From: Bacillota bacterium
Lineage (GTDB): Bacteria; Bacillota; Clostridia; Peptostreptococcales; Anaerovoracaceae
Assembly (NCBI GenBank): GCA_019420525.1
Contig: JAHZHA010000032.1
Span: 46,746 to 110,745, forward strand
Direction: 5' to 3'
Length of the DNA: 64,000 nucleotides
Shown piece after piece: positions 1-9,080 of the stretch. A program made the translations under genes and the position numbers. Under the pieces are notes generated by a model. It did no database searches. It saw only the letters and a program-made list of their open reading frames with translations, and was not told the origin of the DNA. Every line of letters starts with the position of its first letter. Within the stretch, counting starts at the first letter, position 1.

Positions 1-82
1 TTCTAAATAAATATGTCTGACTGAGAATTTTAATCTCAGTTACTAATTATAACAGAAGAAATATCATTTTGAAACAAATCAA

Positions 83-111
83 TTGCCTACTCTTTTTTGT
101 GATGCTATAAT
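83..111 (+). promoter_or_regulatory. Sigma-A-type promoter for the DUF1292 gene
   Basis: TTGCCT and TATAAT are separated by 17 bases, a near-consensus vegetative promoter. The -10 box ends 47 bases before the DUF1292 start codon. The sequence before it (1-82) is AT-rich and shows only a short hairpin (ACTGAGA/TCTCAGT near 20-42). Confidence 0.7.
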
Positions 112-158
112 GAATCCATCGGGCATAGATTTGCGATTTTTATGAAAGGAGAACCACC

Positions 159-446
159 ATGGCCGACGATAAGATTCTCGACAACGAAGCTTTTAACGAT
201 GACGCAGAATACATCACTCTCCAGTTCGATGACAGCGATGACATCGAATGCGAAATTCTGGGCATCTTCGATTTCGAGGAAAAACAGTATATCGCACTGC
301 TCCCTCAGGACGGATCCGACGATGTATATATCTACGAATACAAAGAAATCAACGACGAAGAATTCGATCTCATCGATATTGAAGACGACGCGTTATTTGA
401 AAAAGTCGCAGCGGAATTCGAACTCTTATCCCTCGAAGAAGAGTAA
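159..446 (+). CDS. DUF1292 domain protein (YrzB-like)
   Basis: This 95-residue protein is very acidic: about 35 of 95 residues are Asp or Glu. It has the alternating hydrophobic/acidic pattern of the DUF1292 family, with stretches such as FDFEEKQYIALLPQD in the middle. The ATG follows GAAAGGAGAACCACC, an excellent ribosome site. In Firmicutes the family is small, cytosolic and of unknown biochemical role, and often lies near the Holliday-junction resolvase gene ruvX; that neighbour, if present, would lie outside this window. The gene has its own promoter and terminator, so it can be transcribed alone. It faces uvrC. Confidence 0.85.
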   Translation: MADDKILDNEAFNDDAEYITLQFDDSDDIECEILGIFDFEEKQYIALLPQDGSDDVYIYEYKEINDEEFDLIDIEDDALFEKVAAEFELLSLEEE

Positions 447-501
447 GCATCTGTCACAGTACAAATTTCAGTCGGAAAACGATAACGATATGATCGGAAG
501 G

Positions 502-547
502 AACCGGTCGCGCATCAGGATAGGAAGCGCGTCCGGTTTTTGTTTTC
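502..547 (+). terminator. Intrinsic terminator after the DUF1292 gene
   Basis: Arms at 502-513 and 527-538 (AACCGGTCGCGC / GCGCGTCCGGTT, one mismatch) are followed by a T-rich run to 547. The run is on the plus strand, so it fits the DUF1292 transcript. Confidence 0.75.
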
Positions 548-607
548 CTCTGCTCTTCCGACATCGAAACACCGACTGGAGCAATATCGCAACAGAAAGA
601 AAAAAGA

Positions 608-2524
608 TCATCTCCGAATTTTTCTTTCTGTCAGCCGCTTTCTGCGGTCGAAAAAAAGACGGACCTCTTCTGCAGCTTTCCGGTTCATTCCATCAATAGC
701 CGCCAGTTCATCCGCATCAGCATTTCTAATGTTTTCTATGCTGCCGAAAGCTGCCAGAAGCGCTCTCTTTCTATTCTGACCGATACCCGGAATCTCATCG
801 AGGATGGATTTCTCCATCGCTTTTTTTCTGAGTCCCCGGTGATAATCGATGGCAAAACGATGAACTTCGTCCTGAATTGATGTGACATAACGATAGAGTA
901 CGGGATGCTTTTTCAGATCGATCTCTTCTCCGTCGATGATCAGCCCTCTCGTTCGATGGCGATCATCTTTTACCATACCCACTGTGACGATATGTTCTCC
1001 CATGGCTGTTAGAACTTCTTTCACCGCATTTACATGGCCCCTTCCTCCGTCGATAAACAGCAGATCCGGTCTGCGTTCAAATCCCGGTGCGCCTTCCTGC
1101 GCACGCCTGAAACGGCGATAGATCACCTCCTGCATGCTGCTGTAATCATCCGGCCCGTCTACCGTACGGATCCTGAACTTTCTGTATGACTTCCGGTCGG
1201 GTTTTCCGTTTTCAAAGACCACCATGGCTCCTACGGAGTCCACACCGCTGATATTTGAAATATCGTAAGACTCTATTCTCCAGGTACGGGGAACCGCACT
1301 TTGCTTTTCCTCTTCCGTGGAATCTCCTTTTCTCTTCACATTCTCCACAGCCACCAGTATTCCAAAAAATTTTTCCAGCTCCTTCTGAACCGCTTCGTTT
1401 CTCTCACGGCCGGAAACCGCTCTCTGATCCAGAACTTTCATCATTTCGATGACATCCCGGCGTGCCATCTCCATCAGAGCATGTTTATCTCCTTTCTGAG
1501 GCACGAATATACGGACTTGAGATCCTCGCATGGATGTCAGCCAGTCTTCCAAAAGTTTGCTGTCATCCGGCTCCTGTTCCAGCGCGATTTCCCGCGGTAT
1601 AAGCATATCTCTCCGATAGTACTGCTTGATAAATGAAGAAGCGATTTCACTTCTCTCCTCGCCCGGTTCCGCTTCCATCGTATAGCTCTCCCTGCCGGAA
1701 AGTTTGCCTCCCCGAACGTAAAACATTACCACATAGACGCCCTCTTCTCCCTTTGCCGTCAAAATCAGATCCATATCTCCGGCAGAGCTGAGTACTACCT
1801 TCTGCTTTTCACTGATCGCTTCTACTGCCCGCAACTTGTCTCTGTATTCTGCAGCCTTTTCAAAATTCATCGCTTCGGATGCTTCGGCCATCTTATCTTT
1901 CAGGAGATCCGTCAGTTCTTTCGTCTGACCTTTCAGAAAAGCGATCACACTCTCCACCTGTCTGCGATACTCCTCTTTCGACACTTTTCCGGTACACACG
2001 CCCCGGCACTGTTCGATATGATAATTGAGGCACGGTCTGAAATCCTCCGGAAATGACCTGGCGGAACACCTCTTCATCAGATAAATACTGTTGAGCAGAT
2101 CGATGATCTCATTGACCGCACCTGCGTCACTGTAAGGACCGAAATAGCGGGAGCCGTCTTCTTCCACTCTCCGCGTCTTCAGAATCCTTGGAAAATCCTC
2201 TTTTACCGTAACCTTAATATACGGATACGTCTTATCATCCCGCAGAAGCACATTATACTTCGGCATATATTTTTTTATGAGATTACACTCGAGAATCAGC
2301 GCTTCCATTTCCGAATCCGTGGTAATGTATTCAAACTCTTCAATATTAGCCACCATGGCGCGGACTTTCGGCGGCATATTCGTCTGAGACTGAAAATACT
2401 GACGAACCCTGTTCTTCAGAGATACCGCTTTTCCGACATAGATTACATGCCCCAGCTTGTCCTTATGAAGATAGACACCGGGCTTATCCGGCAGTTTTTT
2501 AAGATTTTCCTTAATATCAAACAC
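608..2524 (-). CDS. uvrC: Excinuclease ABC subunit C
   Basis: UvrC makes both incisions around DNA lesions bound by UvrAB in nucleotide excision repair. The N-terminal GIY-YIG endonuclease shows GVY at residues 16-18 and YVG at 29-31. A UVR motif (UvrB-interacting helix pair) lies near 205-240, the RNase H-like C-terminal endonuclease follows (SYDISNISG, FIDGGRGH), and tandem helix-hairpin-helix motifs end the protein (EIPGIGQNRKRALL, IDGMNRKAAEE). The 638-residue length is slightly above the usual 600 or so. Translation starts at GTG, preceded by CAGGTGAGACG. It lies 126 bases downstream of hisC on the same strand; I see no clear terminator in that gap, so cotranscription is possible. Confidence 0.95.
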   Translation of the reverse strand: MFDIKENLKKLPDKPGVYLHKDKLGHVIYVGKAVSLKNRVRQYFQSQTNMPPKVRAMVANIEEFEYITTDSEMEALILECNLIKKYMPKYNVLLRDDKTYPYIKVTVKEDFPRILKTRRVEEDGSRYFGPYSDAGAVNEIIDLLNSIYLMKRCSARSFPEDFRPCLNYHIEQCRGVCTGKVSKEEYRRQVESVIAFLKGQTKELTDLLKDKMAEASEAMNFEKAAEYRDKLRAVEAISEKQKVVLSSAGDMDLILTAKGEEGVYVVMFYVRGGKLSGRESYTMEAEPGEERSEIASSFIKQYYRRDMLIPREIALEQEPDDSKLLEDWLTSMRGSQVRIFVPQKGDKHALMEMARRDVIEMMKVLDQRAVSGRERNEAVQKELEKFFGILVAVENVKRKGDSTEEEKQSAVPRTWRIESYDISNISGVDSVGAMVVFENGKPDRKSYRKFRIRTVDGPDDYSSMQEVIYRRFRRAQEGAPGFERRPDLLFIDGGRGHVNAVKEVLTAMGEHIVTVGMVKDDRHRTRGLIIDGEEIDLKKHPVLYRYVTSIQDEVHRFAIDYHRGLRKKAMEKSILDEIPGIGQNRKRALLAAFGSIENIRNADADELAAIDGMNRKAAEEVRLFFDRRKRLTERKIRR

Positions 2525-2650
2525 CGTCTCACCTGCCTATAAAAAACATCGCAGATTTGCTTAAAAAGTAAATACCTTATAATGATTTTCGGTAGCAACA
2601 GATATTTTACGGCCGTCAGCTGCAGAAATCCACACCTGCCAGCGATGCTG

Positions 2651-3748
2651 TCACTGCTGCAGGATCTTCTCCACCGCAGTGAGAAATCCGTCCATCTCCT
2701 CATCCGTTCCGATGCTGATCCGGAGGCGGTCACCGATGCGCGGCTTATCGAAGTATCTCACCAGAATTCCTTCTTCTCTCAGCTTCCAGAATAGATCCGA
2801 CGCAGAGACGCGGATAGGCGGTTTGGCGAAAATAAAATTCGCCGAAGAAGGAATGACATCGAATCCACATCTTTCGAGTTCTTCCGTAACGCGCTGCCGC
2901 GTGGCCATGATTTTCCGCCGTGTCTCCTCAAAATACGTGACATTCTGAAAAGCCGCCTTTGCCGCAGCGATAGCGAGACGATCGACTGTATAGGAATTAA
3001 ACGAATTCTTTACCGCGTTCAGACCTCCGATCAGCGACTTCGATGCGATGGCAATCCCCACTCTCATTCCTGCCAGCTGCCGTGACTTTGACAGTGTCTG
3101 TGTCACGATGAGATTCGGATATCTGTTTACCAGCCCTGCAGCTGTCTCTCCTCCGAAATCGATATACGCTTCATCCACCACCACCAATCGCTCTGGATTT
3201 GCAGAAAGGATCTCTCCAATCTGACTGAGTGACAGACAGCGTCCTGTAGGCGCATTCGGATTGCATACCAGCAGTCCCCCGATATCGTCTCTTATTCCGC
3301 CACAGTATTGATTCATATCGAAAGAAAAATCCTCCTTCAGAGGCAGAAGCTCATATTCCACTTCAAACAGCGAACAATATACGGGATAGAAACTATAAGT
3401 GATATCGGCAAATGCGATTTTCTTTCCTTTAAAAAATGCGGGAAAGAGCAATGCCAGCACTTCATCCGAGCCATTGCCCACAAAAATATTGTCTTCCGTC
3501 AAACGGTCGCTCCCTTCCAGAGCGAGTGCGCTGTTATAGTACTGTACAGCTGCACTCCGGACTTCCGTGGCATCTGGATCCGGATACAGACGGAGATTTT
3601 CCGCCTCTCTTCTGACCGCTTCCATAACGCTCCCCGAAGGCGGATACGGGTTCTCGTTTGTATTGAGTTTAATATATTTTTTATCTTTCGGCTGTTCGCC
3701 GGGAACGTAAGGCTCCAGACTCTGCGCCAGCTCTGACAGATAATTCAT
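2651..3748 (-). CDS. hisC: Histidinol-phosphate aminotransferase
   Basis: This PLP-dependent fold-type I enzyme exchanges the amino group between histidinol phosphate and glutamate in histidine synthesis. Of its 365 residues, NPNAPTG is at 163-169, DEAYIDF at 192-198 and the Schiff-base lysine at 221 in TLSKSRQLAGMRVG, all family hallmarks. NTNENPYPPS near 29-38 is the usual N-terminal substrate loop. The ATG follows AAAAAGGAGGAAGACAGG. No other his genes are nearby. HisC-type enzymes can also transaminate phenylalanine and tyrosine, so a dual role in this genome cannot be excluded. Confidence 0.92.
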   Translation of the reverse strand: MNYLSELAQSLEPYVPGEQPKDKKYIKLNTNENPYPPSGSVMEAVRREAENLRLYPDPDATEVRSAAVQYYNSALALEGSDRLTEDNIFVGNGSDEVLALLFPAFFKGKKIAFADITYSFYPVYCSLFEVEYELLPLKEDFSFDMNQYCGGIRDDIGGLLVCNPNAPTGRCLSLSQIGEILSANPERLVVVDEAYIDFGGETAAGLVNRYPNLIVTQTLSKSRQLAGMRVGIAIASKSLIGGLNAVKNSFNSYTVDRLAIAAAKAAFQNVTYFEETRRKIMATRQRVTEELERCGFDVIPSSANFIFAKPPIRVSASDLFWKLREEGILVRYFDKPRIGDRLRISIGTDEEMDGFLTAVEKILQQ

Positions 3749-3849
3749 CCTGTCTTCCTCCTTTTTCCGCTAACTGCGCTCGGCATTTTTTCGACACTCT
3801 TTCCGCCGCGACCTTCCGCCGCAGCGCGTTGGTGGCTGTATATCAGTTT

Positions 3850-3878
3850 ATTATACAAAAAAATGTATGCATTTTCTG
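3850..3878 (-). promoter_or_regulatory. Possible promoter for hisC
   Basis: On the minus strand a perfect TATAAT (3850-3855) lies about 100 bases before hisC. The -35 position at 17 bases spacing reads CAGAAA, which is poor, so only the -10 element is convincing. Confidence 0.35.
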
Positions 3879-3944
3879 CATTTTCTGAAAAAGAACTTTC
3901 CACATCCTTTCTCACATCTCGCATTCTCCGCACCGGCGGATCTT

Positions 3945-3990
3945 TCAAAAAATGCCGGCCTGCAGAGCTTTCGCCCTGCAGGCCGGCATT
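3945..3990 (-). terminator. Strong terminator of the hydrogenase operon
   Basis: A perfect 15-bp stem (3951-3965 with 3976-3990; core GCCGGCCTGCAG) has a 10-base loop and, read on the minus strand, runs into a T tract at 3946-3952. It lies 35 bases after the hndD stop. Confidence 0.93.
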
Positions 3991-4024
3991 CAGTCGAATT
4001 TGAGAGTTTTTCGGTTTTATCTTT

Positions 4025-5764
4025 TTAGAACTTATCTCTTGCGGTATAAGTCGTATGAAGCAGATGATGTGATTTTTCGCCGCCCGGTTCACCCAGCCAG
4101 TCTTCATAAAGGTTTTTCATGATGACCGGATTCTTGTGAGACTTTCTGATTGGCAGATTTCTGTCTTCTTCGTAGAGAGCCTGTGCTCTGAGCTGCGGGA
4201 TGTTGGTCCAGTTTCTGACTCTTGCAGGCTGGATCGGCTGACCGCCGCCGTTTACACAGCCGCCCGGACAAGCCATGATTTCCACGAAGTGATATTCCGC
4301 TTCGCCGCTCTTGATTCTGTCTAAAAGCGCAGATGCATTGCCCAGTCCGTGAGCTACCGCTAATTTCACTTCCATTCCGGCAACGTTTACAGAAGCTTCC
4401 TTGATACCTTCCAGACCTCTGACCTGATGATATTCAATACTTTCGAGATCTTCACCTGTCAGGATATCGGCAACCGTTCTGAGAGCCGCTTCCATTACAC
4501 CGCCAGTCGCGCCGAAGATAACGCCCGCACCGGATGCCGGTCCGAATGGATCTTCGAATTCACCATCGCACTTGGTAAATTCAATACCTGCTTCTTTGAT
4601 CATTCTCGCTAATTCCCTCGTGGTGAGAACGTAATCTACGTCAGGATAACCTGTACCTGCAAGTTCCGGTCTGGCAGCTTCAAACTTTTTAGCCGTACAA
4701 GGCATGATTGATACTGTAACAATCTTTGCAGGATCGATATTATTTTTCTGTGCATAATAACTCTTCAGCACAGCACCGAACATCTCATGCGGAGATTTGC
4801 AGGACGAAAGATTATCCAGGAATTCAGGATAATAGTGTTCGCAGTACTTGATCCAGCCCGGGCTGCAGGATGTGATCAGAGGCAGAGTTCCGCCGTTCTG
4901 GATTCTCTGAAGCAGTTCCGTGCCTTCTTCCAGGATAGTCAGATCGGCAGCCGTATCCGTATCGAATACCTTGTCAAATCCCAGACCCAGCATAGCGCCT
5001 ACCATCTGCTTTGTCGCAGCTGTACCGATCGGCATACCGAATTCTTCGCCAATGGCAGCTCTTACCGCAGGAGCCGTCTGAACGAGAACGACCTTCTCGG
5101 GATCTGCGATGGCAGACCATACCTGATCGATGGCGCTCTTTTCTGTAATAGCGCCTACCGGACAGGCAACGAGGCACTGACCGCAGTTTACGCAGGCAAC
5201 TTCACCGATTCCCATGCCGAAAGCAGGAGCGATCGTCGTACTGAAGCCTCTGTTAACCGCATCGATAACACCGATTTTCTGAACGTTCTTGCAGGCAGCT
5301 ACGCAGCGTCTGCAGGCGATACACTTCTGAGGATCTCTCACGAGCGACGGGGAAGAAAGATCCATCGGCAGATCACATCTGCTGCCGTCAAATCTGATAT
5401 CGGTGATATTGAGTTCATCTGCGAGAGTCTGCAATTCGCAGTTCTTGCTTCTCGCACACGTGAGACATTCTCTCTTGTGATTTGAAAGAAGAAGTTCAAG
5501 ATTGACTCTTCTCGCTTCTTTTACAGCTGGTGAAGCAGTATAAATTTCATTGCCTTCCGCAACTGGATATACGCATGCCGCCTGGAGCGCCTTAGCGCCT
5601 TTGATTTCAACGATACACATTCTGCATGCGCCGATGGCATTGACATCCTTCAGATAACAGAGTGTGGGAATATCGATGCCGGCCTGCTTTGCAGCCTCTA
5701 ATACGGTTGTGCCTTCAGGCACCTGTACCGCTTTTCCGTCTATCGTAATATTTACCATGCTCAT
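4025..5764 (-). CDS. hndD: NADH-dependent [FeFe] hydrogenase, catalytic subunit (HndD type, group A)
   Basis: This is the catalytic subunit of the NAD(P)-linked, probably electron-bifurcating hydrogenase that makes or consumes H2. Domains in order (start at 5764): plant-type [2Fe-2S] with C36, C47, C50 and C64; His-Cys-ligated [4Fe-4S] (HKREC near 96-100); two [4Fe-4S] sites (CIACRRCVAAC, CVNCGQCLVAC); then the H-cluster domain. H-cluster motifs are TSCSPGW (298-304), MPCTAKK (354-360) and EIMACPGGC (495-503). L1 has Ser where TSCCPGW has a second Cys. The ATG at 5764 sits 4 bases after AAGGA and 12 after GGAGG; an ATG at 5758 is an alternative start. The gene is last in the operon, 17 bases after hndC. 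Confidence 0.93.
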   Translation of the reverse strand: MSMVNITIDGKAVQVPEGTTVLEAAKQAGIDIPTLCYLKDVNAIGACRMCIVEIKGAKALQAACVYPVAEGNEIYTASPAVKEARRVNLELLLSNHKRECLTCARSKNCELQTLADELNITDIRFDGSRCDLPMDLSSPSLVRDPQKCIACRRCVAACKNVQKIGVIDAVNRGFSTTIAPAFGMGIGEVACVNCGQCLVACPVGAITEKSAIDQVWSAIADPEKVVLVQTAPAVRAAIGEEFGMPIGTAATKQMVGAMLGLGFDKVFDTDTAADLTILEEGTELLQRIQNGGTLPLITSCSPGWIKYCEHYYPEFLDNLSSCKSPHEMFGAVLKSYYAQKNNIDPAKIVTVSIMPCTAKKFEAARPELAGTGYPDVDYVLTTRELARMIKEAGIEFTKCDGEFEDPFGPASGAGVIFGATGGVMEAALRTVADILTGEDLESIEYHQVRGLEGIKEASVNVAGMEVKLAVAHGLGNASALLDRIKSGEAEYHFVEIMACPGGCVNGGGQPIQPARVRNWTNIPQLRAQALYEEDRNLPIRKSHKNPVIMKNLYEDWLGEPGGEKSHHLLHTTYTARDKF

Positions 5765-5781
5765 TATTTCCTTCATCCTCC

Positions 5782-7584
5782 CTACGCTTCTTTGTAAATC
5801 GCCTTGAACGGACATTTTTCAATACATGCGCCGCATTTCAGGCACTTAGACTGATCGATTTCATAAGGAACTTTCTTTTCTCCTCTGATCGCCGTGGTCG
5901 GACATAATTTCGCGCAGATGCCACAGCTCTTGCAGATATCAGGATTGATCTTGATTTGAATGAGTTTTTTACAAACGCCTGCAGGACATTTCTTATCGAC
6001 AACGTGTGCGATATATTCGTCTCTGAAGTATCTCAGAGTACTGAGAATAGGATTTGGCGCTGTCTGACCCAGACCGCAGAGTGCAGAAGCTTTGATATTC
6101 TTTGCCAGAGTTTCCAATTTATCGATATCTTCCAGTTCGCCTCTGCCTTCGGTAATCTTCTCGAGAATTTCCAGCATTCTCTTTGTGCCGATCCGGCATG
6201 GAGGACATTTTCCGCAGGATTCATCTACAGTAAACTCTAGGAAGAACTTTGCAATATCTACCATACAATCGTCTTCATCCATGACGATGAGACCGCCGGA
6301 GCCCATCATGGAACCTAATGCACTGAGGTCATCATATGTCATCGGCGTATCGAGATGTGTATAAGGGATACATCCGCCGGAAGGACCGCCTGTCTGAGCA
6401 GCCTTGAACTTCTTGCCGCCTGGAATACCGCCGCCGATATCGTAGATGACTTCTCTCAGGGTCGTACCCATCTCAATTTCCACGAGACCAGTGTTGACAA
6501 TCTTACCGCCTACTGCGAATACCTTGGTACCCTTTGACTTTTCTGTACCCATAGAAGCAAACCATTCCGGGCCGTTGAGTATGATCTGACAGATATTTGC
6601 GTATGTTTCTACGTTGTTGAGCATCGAAGGTTTGCCGAAGATACCCTTGGAAGCAGGGAATGGAGGACGAGGACGAGGTTCGCCTCTCAGACCTTCGATG
6701 GAATTCATCAGAGCCGTTTCTTCGCCGCATACGAATGCGCCCGCACCGAGACGGAGACCGATATCAAATGAGAAACCGGTTCCGAAGATATTGTCACCCA
6801 ACAGACCATATTCGTGAGCCTGCTCGATGGCGATATTCAGTCTCTTTACGGCTGTCGGATATTCTGCTCTTACATATATGTATCCCTGATTTGCTCCGAT
6901 AGCATAACCGGCAATAGCCATTGCTTCCAGAACGGAATGTGGATCACCTTCCAGAATTGACCGGTCCATAAATGCGCCCGGGTCGCCTTCATCAGCATTG
7001 CATGCTACATATTTTACAGGGCCTTCCGAAGCCGCCGCAAAAGACCATTTCATTCCGGTAGGGAATCCTGCGCCACCGCGGCCTCTCAGACCGGAAGCTT
7101 TGATTACGTCGATAACTTCCTGCGGTGTCATCTCTGTCAGGACTTTACCGAGAGCCTGATAACCGTCAAATGCGATATATTCCGTAATGTCTTCCGGATT
7201 GATACGTCCGCAGTTTCTCAGAGCGACTCTCTTCTGTCTCGAGAAGAAGTCTGTATTTTCCAGACGTTTTCCTTCTGAATCGTAAGATTCCGTACCCTTA
7301 CCGATGAGAAGACGTTCCACGATTCTTCCCTTGAGAAGATGTTCTTCCGCGATGACGTCGATATCTTTCGGAGTTACTTTAGCGTACATCGCGCCTTCCG
7401 GATATACAACGACGATCGGGCCTTCCGCACAGAGACCGAAACATCCGGTTTCTACAATCTGTACTTCATCGGCAATTCCCAGTTCTTTCAGCTTGTCAGC
7501 CAGCCGTTCTCTCAGTTTGTCCGAGTTGGAGGAAAGACATCCGGTACCTCCGCAGACTAAAACATGTGATCTTGCAATTTGCAT
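5782..7584 (-). CDS. hndC: Hydrogenase diaphorase subunit, NuoF-like (HndC)
   Basis: This flavoprotein oxidises or reduces NAD(P)H and passes electrons to HndD. Domains in its 600 residues: a thioredoxin-like [2Fe-2S] domain with C11, C16, C48 and C52; a NuoF core with the glycine-rich NADH/FMN loop GRGGAGFPTGMKW at about 168-180 and CNADEGDPGAFMDR after it; a [4Fe-4S] site in SCGKCPPCRIG; and two C-terminal ferredoxin clusters (CKSCGICAKLC, CLKCGACIEKC). The fused N-terminal and C-terminal Fe-S domains are typical of HndC/HydB in Clostridia and Thermotoga rather than of respiratory NuoF. Gaps to hndB and hndD are 17 bases each. Confidence 0.94.
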   Translation of the reverse strand: MQIARSHVLVCGGTGCLSSNSDKLRERLADKLKELGIADEVQIVETGCFGLCAEGPIVVVYPEGAMYAKVTPKDIDVIAEEHLLKGRIVERLLIGKGTESYDSEGKRLENTDFFSRQKRVALRNCGRINPEDITEYIAFDGYQALGKVLTEMTPQEVIDVIKASGLRGRGGAGFPTGMKWSFAAASEGPVKYVACNADEGDPGAFMDRSILEGDPHSVLEAMAIAGYAIGANQGYIYVRAEYPTAVKRLNIAIEQAHEYGLLGDNIFGTGFSFDIGLRLGAGAFVCGEETALMNSIEGLRGEPRPRPPFPASKGIFGKPSMLNNVETYANICQIILNGPEWFASMGTEKSKGTKVFAVGGKIVNTGLVEIEMGTTLREVIYDIGGGIPGGKKFKAAQTGGPSGGCIPYTHLDTPMTYDDLSALGSMMGSGGLIVMDEDDCMVDIAKFFLEFTVDESCGKCPPCRIGTKRMLEILEKITEGRGELEDIDKLETLAKNIKASALCGLGQTAPNPILSTLRYFRDEYIAHVVDKKCPAGVCKKLIQIKINPDICKSCGICAKLCPTTAIRGEKKVPYEIDQSKCLKCGACIEKCPFKAIYKEA

Positions 7585-7601
7585 GCTGTTCTCCTCCTTG
7601 A

Positions 7602-7970
7602 TTAAAGATTTTCGTTGGCAACCGTATATTCAGTGACAGGCTGGCCGTTTACGATATGTTCCGCTACAACTCTTGCAACCTTCTCAGGGTTCATCTTGAC
7701 ATAAGTGACTTTGTTTCCTTCTTCGTCATAGACGTCCACCATAGGCTCAAGAACACACATACCCATACATCCGGTCATGCCGACAGTAACGTCGTTGATA
7801 TTTCTCTTCTTGAGTTCTTCTGAAAAAGCATTCATCACAGGTCTTGCCCCTGCAGCGATGCCGCAGGTAGCCATACCTACTACAATTCTCTTATGTGCAT
7901 GGCCATCTCTCATATTGATAGCATCGAGACTCTTTTTTCTGAGTTCAGCCAGTTCAGCTAATGATTTCAT
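7602..7970 (-). CDS. hndB: Thioredoxin-like [2Fe-2S] protein of the hydrogenase (HndB)
   Basis: This 122-residue thioredoxin-like ferredoxin has the four-cysteine pattern C36 (MATCGIAAG) and the GCMGMC pair near 67-71, close to HndB of NADP-reducing hydrogenase and to the first domain of HndC. It is expected to carry one [2Fe-2S] cluster and relay electrons within the complex. The ATG has a good GGAGGTATTCTAA site. The start lies inside the 3' end of the upstream ATPase gene (17-base overlap), which suggests coupled translation. Confidence 0.88.
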   Translation of the reverse strand: MKSLAELAELRKKSLDAINMRDGHAHKRIVVGMATCGIAAGARPVMNAFSEELKKRNINDVTVGMTGCMGMCVLEPMVDVYDEEGNKVTYVKMNPEKVARVVAEHIVNGQPVTEYTVANENL

Positions 7971-8520
7971 TTAGAATACCTCCAAATAATAATGTAATCT
8001 GCTCGTTTAACATATCCCGGATAAACGAAATAATCTCAATGTCGTTTATCGGAACGTCGCCGATCTGCTCTCTTACATCTTCTGTACGGAAAATATACTC
8101 CGATTCATCGTTTTTCAAAATCAGATGGAATTCCAGTTCGGGATGCCCCATAATCGAAGCCGTTATTGTATCCGCCACGTCGCCCAGCGGTTTTCTATCG
8201 ATATGGTCGATCTGGAAAGTAGCCGTTGTCGTCGTTCCTTTGCCCAGTGCCGATTCGATTCGTACTTCACCTCCGGCCATCTGCGCCGCGTCCGTCAAAA
8301 GAGGAATCCCCAGACCCGCTTTCCGGGTCGTTCTCGTGGTGTAGAAGGGATCCGACACCTTTTTCAGGGTTTCGGGTGACATTCCCCATCCGTCATCTTT
8401 TACGTAAATCGTCAGCAGATTCTTTTTCTTCTCAGCAGAAATTCCCACCTCCACATAAGTGGAATCCACGACTACGGAATTCTGCATAATATCCATAAGA
8501 TGCAGTGATAAATCAACCAT
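7954..8520 (-). CDS. GHKL (histidine-kinase-like) ATP-binding protein of the hydrogenase operon
   Basis: The protein has 188 residues. The N-terminal part carries HATPase_c motifs: an N-box region (MDIMQNSVVV), a G1 box (DDGWGMSP), an F-box-like DPFYTTR and a G2 box (KAGLGIPLL, with GKGTTTT later). There is no receiver or dimerisation/phospho-histidine domain, so it is not a classical sensor kinase. The C-terminal 80 residues are family-specific. It sits 1 base after hndA and overlaps hndB by 17 bases. I recall such ATPases between hndA and hndB in other Clostridia, but their role is not established. Assembly factor or regulator are both possible. Confidence 0.82.
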   Translation of the reverse strand: MVDLSLHLMDIMQNSVVVDSTYVEVGISAEKKKNLLTIYVKDDGWGMSPETLKKVSDPFYTTRTTRKAGLGIPLLTDAAQMAGGEVRIESALGKGTTTTATFQIDHIDRKPLGDVADTITASIMGHPELEFHLILKNDESEYIFRTEDVREQIGDVPINDIEIISFIRDMLNEQITLLFGGILNEIIS

Positions 8521-8521
8521 T

Positions 8522-9013
8522 TTATTCGTTCATATATTTATCGCAGATGCTCTGGACATCAGCCTGAACGAGACGGCCGTAAACTTCACCGTTTACCATG
8601 ACGACCGGAGCCAAACCGCAGGCGCCTACGCACCGGCATGCTTCAATACCGAACATTCCGTCATCGGTAACTTCTCCTGCCTTGATTCCCAGAGTGCTTT
8701 CGAATTTCTCCAGAATCTTTCCGGAGCCTTTTACATAGCAGGCAGTGCCGAGACAGACACTCACCGTATATTTACCCTTCGGCTGAGTGGAGAACTGGGT
8801 GTAGAAAGTGACGACCCCGTAAATTTCAGCCAAAGGAATGCCAAGACCCTCAGAAACGATCTTCTGCACTTCTACAGGAAGATAACCGAAATACTCCTGC
8901 ACCTCATGCAGAGTCGGAATCAGTGCTCCCTGTGTATCCTTGTACTTGTCAATGATATCGTTGATCGCCTTACGCTGCCGATCAGTGATATCAAGCGCAC
9001 GTCTGTTACTCAT
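8522..9013 (-). CDS. hndA: Hydrogenase NuoE-like subunit (HndA)
   Basis: This 163-residue NuoE-type thioredoxin-fold [2Fe-2S] subunit has its cysteines in SVCLGTACYVKG (about 85-96) and EACRCVGACGLAPV (about 124-137). The N-terminal helical bundle contains the typical LIPTLHEVQEYFGYLP segment. It docks on HndC and helps form the NAD(P)H-oxidising unit. The gene opens the classical hnd block and is separated from the upstream PHP gene by 67 bases with an AGGAGGTATGA-type ribosome site. Confidence 0.93.
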   Translation of the reverse strand: MSNRRALDITDRQRKAINDIIDKYKDTQGALIPTLHEVQEYFGYLPVEVQKIVSEGLGIPLAEIYGVVTFYTQFSTQPKGKYTVSVCLGTACYVKGSGKILEKFESTLGIKAGEVTDDGMFGIEACRCVGACGLAPVVMVNGEVYGRLVQADVQSICDKYMNE

Positions 9014-9080
9014 TCAATCATACCTCCTGTGAACATTTTAAATCTAAATCAAACTGTTTTGACACTCAGTTACCGTCCGC

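Noticed and set aside
3745..4107. 120-codon open frame on the minus strand between hisC and hndD
   Set aside because: It crosses the strong terminator and overlaps the hndD 3' end. It has no ribosome site and an unconvincing composition.
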